A DNA stretch of 6,108 nt from an uncultured Clostridium sp. (GTDB lineage: Bacteria > Bacillota > Clostridia > TANB77 > CAG-508), in the NCBI GenBank assembly GCA_950059165.1, contig CATLUC010000096.1, positions 1 to 6,108 of the forward strand. The letters run 5' to 3'. Positions 1 through 5,670 of the stretch are shown here, piece by piece (positions within the stretch are counted from its first letter, which is position 1; each line of letters starts with the position of its first letter). Below the pieces are notes generated by a model. That model made no database searches. It was not told the DNA's origin and was given only the letters and a program-made list of their open reading frames with translations. Both the position numbers and the translations under genes were made by a program.

Positions 1-1283
1 ATCTCTATATTTTGGTCAGCAATTACCTCTACTTTATTACTATTATCTTCATACTTAAGTATAATTTCCTTTTTACAATTATTATTGACTATTTTTTCAT
101 TAATATATGAACTGTATCTTTTTATCTCCTCTTCATCAATTTGTTCATATATAGCACTTGTTTGTTTCTTGTTTTTATTAATCTCAATTGATTGTTCTTT
201 ATCTTTGCTAGATGTTGTATCTTTATAAGATATTTTCATATATCTTTCTTCTTTATTTGGTATTAGTTCAACACTTATTTCATATTCTGTTGTTTCTATA
301 ACTGTTTTTACAGTTGTTCTGTTATTTTCATAAACTATTATATTTGTTTTTTCTGTACCTATATTATTTTTTTTAATATTAGTTATTTTTTCGTCTATTT
401 TTTCTATAAATTGTTCTCTCAAATTATCAACTTTTGTTGGTTGATATTCTTTTATTAATAATTCTAAATTATCAATTTTGCTTAATATTATCCCATCTTC
501 TTTTATTTTTTCTAATACATTTATATATATATTATTTAATTGTTCTTTTGTTAAAGTTAGAACATAAGCATTAACAGCAACATCTTTTCCATTTATTTTA
601 ATTATTTGATTTTTTTGTTTTGAAAAATTTTGTTTTGAAAGATTGTTGTTTACTATTTTTGTGTATGTTTTTTGTAATTCTTGTCTTTCCTCTTCTGATA
701 TTTGAAAAACATTTTTCAAGTTATTATTTAAATTTATAGAATTTGGTATGTTTTTTAATTGTTCCTCTGAAAATCCAATTTTTCTAAATAGTTCCTTTAA
801 ATTCTCATTATTTACCATTAAATATTGACTAAATAAATCCGAAAATTTAAGTCCATAAATATTTTCACTTTGTATATATTTCACATTCGCTACTTCTTCA
901 TTGCTGTTTAATAAACGAATATCTTGATTACTGTATTGTTTTGCTCTATCAGTTTCTCCTTTTATTTCTAAAGTTAAATGATTAATTGGATTTTGTGCAC
1001 TTTCAGATGTCTTACCTATATTTTCAATAAAATTCATTTTTATATTTGTTTGTGAAGTATATTTGTTTTCTTGTAATAATTGATTATATTCACTTTCTCC
1101 TATTTCATTGTAAAAACTATTCATGTTTTCCACATTTTGTCCTATATATTTAGCAAATAAAGTTGAAGTAGGTTTAAAACTATCTGTATATATGTATAAC
1201 AAAATTAGTGATGTTAATATAATCAATAAAAATACTATTATTGATACAATTATTAGTGTTTTTTTCTTCTTTTTTGACATCAT
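1..1283 (-). CDS. Single-pass membrane-anchored protein of unknown function (3' end outside window)
   Basis: The reading frame is open from ATG 1283 to the window edge (427 full codons, no stop), so the C-terminus is missing. I do not recognise the family. The N-terminus is MMSKKKKK followed by a hydrophobic helix at about residues 9-32, then a long hydrophilic part rich in Asn, Lys, Glu and Ile. This suggests an N-in, C-out protein with a large extracytoplasmic domain; the helix is not followed by a lipobox or an obvious cleavage site. Two Met codons are adjacent. The first is preferred because AGGGGG (1298-1293) lies 9 nt upstream of it, against 12 nt for the second. The gene starts 25 nt after the rlmB stop and is probably co-transcribed with it. 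One Cys is visible, close to the window edge. The helix-plus-ectodomain layout is seen directly; the surface location is inferred. Confidence 0.85.
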   Translation of the reverse strand, partial: MMSKKKKKTLIIVSIIVFLLIILTSLILLYIYTDSFKPTSTLFAKYIGQNVENMNSFYNEIGESEYNQLLQENKYTSQTNIKMNFIENIGKTSESAQNPINHLTLEIKGETDRAKQYSNQDIRLLNSNEEVANVKYIQSENIYGLKFSDLFSQYLMVNNENLKELFRKIGFSEEQLKNIPNSINLNNNLKNVFQISEEERQELQKTYTKIVNNNLSKQNFSKQKNQIIKINGKDVAVNAYVLTLTKEQLNNIYINVLEKIKEDGIILSKIDNLELLIKEYQPTKVDNLREQFIEKIDEKITNIKKNNIGTEKTNIIVYENNRTTVKTVIETTEYEISVELIPNKEERYMKISYKDTTSSKDKEQSIEINKNKKQTSAIYEQIDEEEIKRYSSYINEKIVNNNCKKEIILKYEDNSNKVEVIADQNIE

Positions 1284-1308
1284 AATTCTTTTCCCCCTAT
1301 TAATATTT

Positions 1309-2058
1309 TTATTTCATTCTTTGTTTTACTGCCTCATATATTATAATTCCTGTAGAAACTGATGCATTTAGTGATGTTACTTTTCCTTTCATTGGAATTT
1401 CTACTAAAAAATCACAATTTTTTTTAACCTTTTGCCCTATGCCATTTCCCTCATTTCCAATAACAATTCCAATTGAACCTGTTAAATCTTGGTCATAGTA
1501 AAATTTCCCTGCGTTTATATCTGTTCCACAAATCCAAAGTCCTTCTTTTTTTAAGGTTTCTATTGTATCACACAAGTTTGTTACTCTAGCTATTTTCATG
1601 TGTTGTACAGCTCCTGCTGATACTTTATTAACTGTGCTATTTACACAAGCTGCTCTTCTTTTTGGAATAATAATACCATGAACTCCAGCTGTTTCTGCTG
1701 TTCTAATTATAGAACCTAGATTATGTGGGTCTTCTATTTCATCTAAAATTAATACAAATGGGTCTTCCTGCCTTTCTTTTGCTTCTTGCAAAATATCTTC
1801 TACTTCTACATATTGGAAAGGTGGAACTATTGCTATTACTCCTTGATAATTCTTTGTGTTTGCCATTTCTTCCATTTGTCTTTTTTCTTTTTCTACTATA
1901 ATTATTCTATTTTCTTTTGCTATTTTGATTATTTTGTGAATAGAGCCATGTTTTTCACCTTTTGTAATGAAAATCTTATTTATGTCTTTTCCACTTTCTA
2001 ATAATTCTAAAACAGCATTTCTTCCTTCTACTTGGTCATTGTATACTTCTTTCTCCAT
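1309..2058 (-). CDS. rlmB: 23S rRNA (guanosine-2'-O-)-methyltransferase RlmB (SpoU/TrmH family)
   Basis: Cytoplasmic SAM-dependent enzyme predicted to 2'-O-methylate a guanosine of 23S rRNA (G2251 in E. coli numbering for RlmB). At 249 aa it has the usual family length. An N-terminal L30e-like substrate-binding domain (about residues 6-85, beginning EGRNAVLELL) precedes the SpoU knot domain. All three SpoU motifs are present: DPHNLGSIIRTAE at 110-122 with N113 and R119; IGNEGNGI at 200-207 with E203; and IPMKGKVTSLNASVSTGI at 221-238 with N231. The start at 2058 has AGAAAGGA ending about 7 nt upstream. The gene follows lepA after 153 nt that hold a structured RNA element, and a membrane-protein gene follows 25 nt downstream. 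In many Bacillota rlmB sits next to cysS and mrnC, so the lepA neighbourhood is different. A related SpoU 2'-O-methyltransferase of other specificity is possible, but the N-terminal domain favours RlmB. Confidence 0.93.
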   Translation of the reverse strand: MEKEVYNDQVEGRNAVLELLESGKDINKIFITKGEKHGSIHKIIKIAKENRIIIVEKEKRQMEEMANTKNYQGVIAIVPPFQYVEVEDILQEAKERQEDPFVLILDEIEDPHNLGSIIRTAETAGVHGIIIPKRRAACVNSTVNKVSAGAVQHMKIARVTNLCDTIETLKKEGLWICGTDINAGKFYYDQDLTGSIGIVIGNEGNGIGQKVKKNCDFLVEIPMKGKVTSLNASVSTGIIIYEAVKQRMK

Positions 2059-2105
2059 TATTTTTTCCTTTCTAAAAAATACTCTAAAAATTGGAAAAGA
2101 ATTTA

Positions 2106-2195
2106 ATATTTGGCTAGGCGAACAAATTTGAAATCAATGAGGCATACTCTTGTACGTTGATTTGATTTCAAACGAAGTTCAACAATGCCAAATGT
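2106..2195 (-). repeat. Long imperfect inverted repeat / predicted RNA hairpin between lepA and rlmB
   Basis: In the minus-strand transcript four collinear stems can be drawn. They are 2193-2187 with 2114-2108 (AUUUGGC/GCCAAAU), 2180-2177 with 2123-2120 (GAAC/GUUC), 2172-2162 with 2137-2127 (11 perfect pairs), and 2156-2152 with 2147-2143 (CGUAC/GUAUG) closed by the loop AAGA. In the last stem the odd pair is G-U in minus-strand RNA but A-C in plus-strand RNA, which favours the minus strand as the functional one. The core 2111-2190 has 30 G/C in 80 bases, visibly less AT-rich than its surroundings. No U-run follows the 3' arm, so it is not a standard intrinsic terminator. It could be an RNA processing or stability element, a cis-regulator of rlmB, or a dispersed intergenic repeat. 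Confidence 0.7.
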
Positions 2196-2212
2196 CAATT
2201 ATTTTTCAATTT

Positions 2213-4025
2213 TCATTCGTCCTCCAACTTAAGAACAGACAAAAATGCCTCTTGTGGTATTTCTACATTTCCAATTTCACGCATTTTTTTCTTTCCTCTT
2301 TTTTGTTTTTCCAATAATTTTTTCTTTCTTGTAATATCTCCACCATAGCATTTAGCTAGCACATCTTTTCTCATTGCTGATATTGTTTCTCTTGCAATAA
2401 TTTGTCCACCAATTGCAGCTTGTATTGGAATTTTAAATAATTTTCTTGGGATAACTGTTTTTAGTTTTTCTACCATTTTCTTTCCTCTATCATAGCTACT
2501 ATCTTTATGTACTATAAAGCTTAAAGCATCAACTGGTTCTCCATTTATATGTATATCTAATTTTACTAAATTTGATTTTCTATATTCTTTGAATTCATAA
2601 TCTAGTGAAGCATATCCTTTTGTTTTTGATTTTAGATTATCGAAGAAGTCATAAATTATTTCATTTAACGGCATTTCATATACTAAAGTAACCCTATTTT
2701 CATCTAAATATTTCATGTCAATATAAATGCCTCTTCTTCTTTGGCATAATTCCATAATGTTTCCAACATAGTCTTTTGGTGTTAAAATATTTGCTGTTAC
2801 AAAAGGTTCTTCTATATATGAAATTTCTTGTGGTTTTGGCAAATCTTCTGGATTATACAGTTCTGTTACTGTTCCATCTGTTTTATAAACTTTATATATA
2901 ACAGATGGAGCTGTTGTTATAAGTCCTAAGTCAAATTCCCTATCTAGTCTTTCTTCTATAATTTCTAAATGAAGTAATCCTAAAAAACCACATCTAAATC
3001 CAAACCCTAAAGCTGCTGATGTTTCTGCTTCATATTCTAGGGCTGCATCATTTAATTTTAGCTTCTCTAATGCTTCTTTTAATGCTTCGTATTGACTTCC
3101 ATCTATTGGATATAACCCACAGTAAACCATTGGTGTAACTTTTTTATATCCTTTTAATGGTTCTTGTGCTGGATTTTCTTTTAGTGTAATTGTATCTCCT
3201 ACACTGATATCTGATAAGTTTTTTATGCTTGCTGCAATATATCCGAACTTCTCCTGCTTTTATTTCATTTGCAGGCATATATGAACCAGGTATAAAGTAC
3301 CCTACCTCTGCTACTGTAAATGTTTTATTTGTTGCCATCAATATAATTTCGTCTCCAACTTTTACAGTTCCATCTACTACTCTTACATAAGCTACTGCAC
3401 CTTTATAATTATCATAATAAGAATCAAAAATCAAGCATTTTGTTTTTTTTGTTTCATCACCTGTTGGCGCTGGCAAATCTGTTACTATTCTTTCTAACAC
3501 TTCTTCTACATTCAATCCTGATTTTGCCGAAATACATGGTGCTTCATCTGCTGGTATTCCAATAATATCTTCTATTTCTTGTTTTACTTCTTCTACTCTA
3601 CTATTTGGTAAATCAATTTTGTTTAAAACTGGCAATATTTCTAGATTGTTATCAATTGCAAGATACACATTAGCTAAAGTTTGTGCTTCTACTCCTTGAC
3701 TAGAATCAACAACTAAAATAGCACCATCACATGCTGCTAAGCTCCTAGATACTTCATAATTAAAGTCTACATGACCTGGTGTGTCTATTAAATTTAGGGT
3801 ATATTCTTGTCCATCTTTTGCTTTATAAATCATACGTACTGCTTGTGACTTTATTGTTATACCTCTTTCTTTTTCAATTTCCATGTTGTCTAGTACTTGA
3901 CTTTCCATCTCTCTTTTAGATAATACACCTGTCATTTCAATTAGTCTATCTGCTAATGTTGACTTTCCATGGTCTATGTGTGCTATTATGCTAAAATTTC
4001 TAATATGTTCTTGTCTATTATTCAT
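2213..4025 (-). pseudogene. lepA: Elongation factor 4 (LepA), frameshifted by one extra base at 3245
   Basis: LepA/EF4 is a ribosome-associated translational GTPase. All G motifs are intact (numbered from ATG 4025): AHIDHGKST 15-23, ERGIT 53-57, DTPGH 81-85, NKID 135-138, SAK 166-168. After V260, inside domain II, the frame shifts: GTT-CGG-ATA is read where the family has Val-Gly-Tyr-Ile-Ala-Ala. Without the shift translation adds 33 foreign residues and stops at 3144, giving a 293-aa product. Skipping the C at 3245 restores a 603-aa protein of normal EF4 length, with the remaining domains and the Lys-rich EF4 C-terminal domain ending in LEDE. I see no other lesion. ATG 4025 is preferred over GTG 4031, because GGAG (4034-4031) is spaced 5 nt from the ATG and overlaps the GTG. 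The Met at 3130 is internal, without a suitable ribosome binding site. It may be a recent mutation, a sequencing error, or programmed frameshifting. The rhodanese gene ends 46 nt upstream. Confidence 0.93.
3242..3255 (-). other. lepA frameshift site (AGGAG-AA-GTT-C-GGA)
   Basis: Reading the minus strand, AGGAG (3255-3251) is followed by AA, the Val codon GTT (3248-3246), the surplus C (3245) and the Gly codon GGA (3244-3242) of the restored frame. In the original frame the codon after GTT is CGG, the only in-frame CGG in the window. A Shine-Dalgarno-like stretch just before a +1 shift resembles the prfB (release factor 2) frameshift site, but here AGGAG is simply what the conserved Ala-Gly-Glu codons spell. 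GTT is also a poor slippery codon, since moving to TTC breaks most pairing. The lesion itself is certain from the reading frames; a programmed function is only a hypothesis. Confidence 0.85.
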
Positions 4026-4071
4026 TTTCACTCCACCTTTTGTCTTATTTTAACATACAAATTTAAAAACC

Positions 4072-4404
4072 TCAATAGTTTTCTAAACCATGACATAAAT
4101 TATATACTTTTTCATAACCTAAAGCACTTAATAATTTTTGTGCTTTTTTACTTCTATGACCTGTACTACAATAAGCAATAATTATTTGTTGTTTATTTGG
4201 AAGTATTTTACTTGCATTTTCTTTTATTTCATATTCAGGAAGTAAAATTGCATTTTCTAAATGTCCTTCTGCAAATTCTTGTGGACTTCTTACATCTAAA
4301 AGAATAGCTCCTTGTTGTTGCATTTTTTCTAGCTGATATTTATTAATTTCTGATTCTTGACAACATCTATTTCTATTACATAAACATCTTAATCTTCGTA
4401 ACAT
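4072..4404 (-). CDS. Single-domain rhodanese-like sulfurtransferase with Cys-rich N-terminus
   Basis: A 110-aa cytoplasmic protein with one rhodanese domain, a fold that carries sulfur as a persulfide on its active-site Cys. Visible features are the DVRSPQEFAEGHLENA segment at 37-52, typical of the CH2A region, and the active-site loop at Cys79 (CSTGHRS, 79-85), six residues plus a following Ser as in many single-domain sulfurtransferases. The domain ends at YNLCHGLENY, slightly shorter than the common GG-x-x-x-W ending. Before the domain, residues 1-16 are basic and hold four cysteines (7, 9, 14, 15), unusual for this family and possibly a metal or sulfur-relay site. The start is supported by AAGGGG with 8 nt between GGGG (4416-4413) and the ATG. 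It is the first gene of the probable rhodanese-lepA-rlmB unit, behind the promoter at 4456-4426. The physiological sulfur donor and acceptor cannot be read from the sequence. Confidence 0.9.
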   Translation of the reverse strand: MLRRLRCLCNRNRCCQESEINKYQLEKMQQQGAILLDVRSPQEFAEGHLENAILLPEYEIKENASKILPNKQQIIIAYCSTGHRSKKAQKLLSALGYEKVYNLCHGLENY

Positions 4405-4425
4405 ATAAATTTCCCCTTTTTATTT

Positions 4426-4456
4426 ATTATATGTTCTATTTCAAAATACGATACAA
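4426..4456 (-). promoter_or_regulatory. Predicted sigma-A type promoter for the rhodanese-lepA operon
   Basis: A perfect TATAAT -10 box lies at 4431-4426 on the minus strand. The best -35 candidate is TTGTAT at 4456-4451, weak and with a long 19-nt spacer. Transcription would begin near 4419, leaving a leader of about 15 nt that contains the AAGGGG ribosome binding site. The weak -35 overlaps the palindromes at 4453-4479, which fits control by a bound regulator. Confidence 0.55.
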
Positions 4457-4479
4457 TTTTACAAAATTGTTACAACAAT
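4453..4479. promoter_or_regulatory. Two overlapping palindromes, candidate operator
   Basis: ACAATTTT-AC-AAAATTGT (4453-4470) has perfect 8-bp arms and ATTGTT-AC-AACAAT (4466-4479) perfect 6-bp arms. Both have the centre AC, and the centres lie 11 bp apart, about one helical turn. They sit at roughly -34 to -60 relative to the predicted start of the rhodanese operon. This is the geometry of a site for two dimers of a transcription factor on one face of the helix. I cannot name the regulator. Confidence 0.5.
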
Positions 4480-4550
4480 ATTTCTGTTTATCTATTGTTT
4501 ATATTGTTTAATTACATTTTTCTAGCTTTTTCGCCATGTTTTTATATGTT

Positions 4551-4581
4551 TTGTTACAATAATATTTCACATTTGTTACAA
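4551..4581. repeat. Two further copies of TTGTTACAA, 22 bp apart
   Basis: TTGTTACAA occurs exactly at 4551-4559 and 4573-4581, and a third time at 4467-4475 inside the palindrome pair. The 9-mer is a near-palindrome (TTGT-T-ACAA). The 22-bp step equals two helical turns, matching the 11-bp step of the downstream palindromes. They may be auxiliary sites for the same regulator, although chance is possible in such AT-rich DNA. Confidence 0.4.
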
Positions 4582-4661
4582 TTATGTTTTCTTTTCAATG
4601 TTATGTTTCCTGTTTTTTTCGTTTTTTTGTAATATTTGTTTTTATTTTTATAAGTGGAAAC

Positions 4662-4719
4662 TGTGGATAACTTTGTGAATAACTTTAAATTGGCACTTTT
4701 TGTTCACGAGTTGTTCACA
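4662..4719. promoter_or_regulatory. Cluster of DnaA-box-like 9-mers
   Basis: On the minus strand there is a perfect consensus DnaA box TTATCCACA (4670-4662) and a one-mismatch box TTATTCACA (4682-4674), 12 bp apart. On the plus strand TTGTTCACG (4700-4708) and TTGTTCACA (4711-4719) are more degenerate (three and two mismatches to TTATCCACA), 11 bp apart and pointing the other way. The flanks are very AT-rich. DnaA binding to the first pair is likely from the consensus; an origin role is not supported by other genes in view. Confidence 0.5.
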
Positions 4720-4740
4720 TTTCGTTTTGGTTTATATAAT
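4711..4740 (+). promoter_or_regulatory. Possible plus-strand promoter
   Basis: A TATAAT hexamer at 4735-4740 follows TTGTTC at 4711-4716 with an 18-nt spacer. A transcript from here would begin near 4747 and reach the terminator ending at about 4861, making a short RNA of roughly 115 nt with no evident coding content. TATAAT-like strings are frequent in DNA this AT-rich, so support is weak. Confidence 0.25.
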
Positions 4741-4807
4741 ATTTTTGCTTTAACTTTATGTTTTTTTATTTTTATGTGTACCCTTTTTTGTATTTCTCTA
4801 AAAAATT

Positions 4808-4853
4808 AGAAAAATCCAGGTTGGCTTGTATTCTAGCTTTCCTGGATTTTTCT
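4808..4853 (-). terminator. Rho-independent terminator downstream of the nrdG unit
   Basis: A perfect 13-bp stem pairs AGAAAAATCCAGG (4808-4820) with its complement at 4841-4853 around a 20-nt loop, in which a further 3-bp pairing is possible. On the minus strand it lies 29 nt after the stop of the gene ending at 4883 and is followed by AATTTTTT. On the plus strand a run of seven T follows at 4855-4861, so it can work in both directions. It separates the nrdG unit from the rhodanese operon. Confidence 0.88.
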
Positions 4854-4882
4854 GTTTTTTTATATGGACATAATATTTTTCC

Positions 4883-5617
4883 TTAATGCTCTTTTGCATT
4901 GTCTTTTAGTCTTTCACTAGTATCAATAGTTACGACATTTGTATCATAGTTGTAAGTAATTCCTTTGTCTATTTTTAATTCTTCTTTAAACTTACTTTGT
5001 GCTTTTTCTTGACTCTCTTCTCTTTCTATTTCTTCTAACATTTTATTTTGTGCTTCTACACCATATTTTTCTTCTAGTTCCTCCATCGTTAGCTCTAGTT
5101 CTCTAAAACTTTTTATATAATCTAATGGAGATTCTACAAGCTTTTTTGTTCCTTGCATACTTATTTCTCCTATAAATCTCCTGTCATATACAGCTTTATC
5201 TTTCTGTCTTTCATTAAACATTATTATTTTTCCGTCTTTATATATTCCTAAACTTAGATTAGTTGGGTCTATCAATAAAGTTATATTATCTTCTGTACTA
5301 TCTATTGCAACAATAGCATGATTTCCTCTAAATTTTTCTTTCATTTCTTTATATTTTGTAGCTTTTTCTTCGCTTTTACTTATTGCATCCCCCAGTGCTT
5401 TACCTTTTTGTAGTTCCAAAAATATATTAGTTTCATCTGTTTTTTCTTTTGTTCTTTCAGTTTCTTGTCCTTTTTCATCATACTGTATTGTTGTTTTATA
5501 TCCATCTTGAACAATTGTGACAAAACTAATTTTTCCATCAATATCGTAAAAAGTAGTTTTGTCCATTTCTTTATCTGCTACTGTGCAAAATCTTACTTGT
5601 CCTTTTTCATCATACAT
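4883..5617 (-). CDS. Protein of unknown function with YD-type repeats; true start probably upstream of 5617
   Basis: The family is not recognised. From ATG 5617 the product is 244 aa, soluble and highly charged, with no signal peptide or membrane helix. YDEKGQ, YDIDGK and YDEKGQ begin at residues 2, 24 and 46, exactly 22 residues apart, like YD-type beta-hairpin repeats. A central segment has GNHAIVAID (98-106) and LLIDPTN (114-120). The His and Asp resemble the last two positions of a transglutaminase-like triad, but no matching catalytic Cys is evident, so this is only a hint. Residues 165-215 are Glu/Lys-rich, possibly helical or coiled. ATG 5617 has no ribosome binding site, and the frame stays open 25 codons upstream to TAG 5695-5693. 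Five of those codons (HYIST) continue the repeat pattern. An ATA at 5671-5669 overlaps the nrdG stop as TAATA and would give 262 aa. Coupled translation with nrdG is likely. A terminator follows. Confidence 0.75.
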   Translation of the reverse strand: MYDEKGQVRFCTVADKEMDKTTFYDIDGKISFVTIVQDGYKTTIQYDEKGQETERTKEKTDETNIFLELQKGKALGDAISKSEEKATKYKEMKEKFRGNHAIVAIDSTEDNITLLIDPTNLSLGIYKDGKIIMFNERQKDKAVYDRRFIGEISMQGTKKLVESPLDYIKSFRELELTMEELEEKYGVEAQNKMLEEIEREESQEKAQSKFKEELKIDKGITYNYDTNVVTIDTSERLKDNAKEH

Positions 5618-5670
5618 TGTACTAATATAATGATTTTCATTTTCTTCTCTTTTTCGTTCTAGTTTGAGTA

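Larger units (their letters stand above)
4405..4882. other. Gene-free AT-rich region of about 480 bp
   Basis: No convincing coding sequence is present on either strand. The plus strand is strongly T-rich. From left to right it holds the ribosome binding site and promoter of the rhodanese gene, two overlapping palindromes (4453-4479), further TTGTTACAA copies (4551-4559, 4573-4581), DnaA-box-like sites (4662-4719), a possible plus-strand promoter (4711-4740) and the hairpin terminator at 4808-4853. These are described separately. Confidence 0.8.

Noticed and set aside
1123..1362. Plus-strand open frame of 79 codons
   Set aside because: It lies antisense over the start of the membrane protein and the end of rlmB, is Phe/Ile-rich as expected from the complement of A-rich genes, and has no ribosome binding site.
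1786..2001. Plus-strand open frame inside rlmB
   Set aside because: Antisense shadow of a clearly identified gene, rich in Phe and Tyr.
2059..2212. Separate rlmB promoter using TTGACA at 2198-2193
   Set aside because: The hexamer is a perfect -35, but no -10-like sequence lies 16-18 nt downstream, and it abuts the hairpin element.
2213..3130. C-terminal half of lepA as an independent gene starting at Met 3130
   Set aside because: The Met is an internal residue of a conserved EF4 segment, coding similarity extends upstream to the frameshift, and no suitably spaced ribosome binding site precedes it.
4026..4031. GTG at 4031 as the lepA start
   Set aside because: It overlaps the GGAG that is well spaced for ATG 4025 and adds only two residues absent from typical EF4.
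3969..4181. Plus-strand open frame across the lepA start and rhodanese end
   Set aside because: Antisense to two recognised genes and without a supported start.
4440..4800. Replication origin
   Set aside because: DnaA-like boxes are present, but no origin-linked genes or composition switch are visible, so I list only the boxes.
4405..4882. Riboswitch, T-box or CRISPR in the gene-free region
   Set aside because: I see no conserved aptamer core, T-box sequence or regularly spaced identical repeats of CRISPR length.
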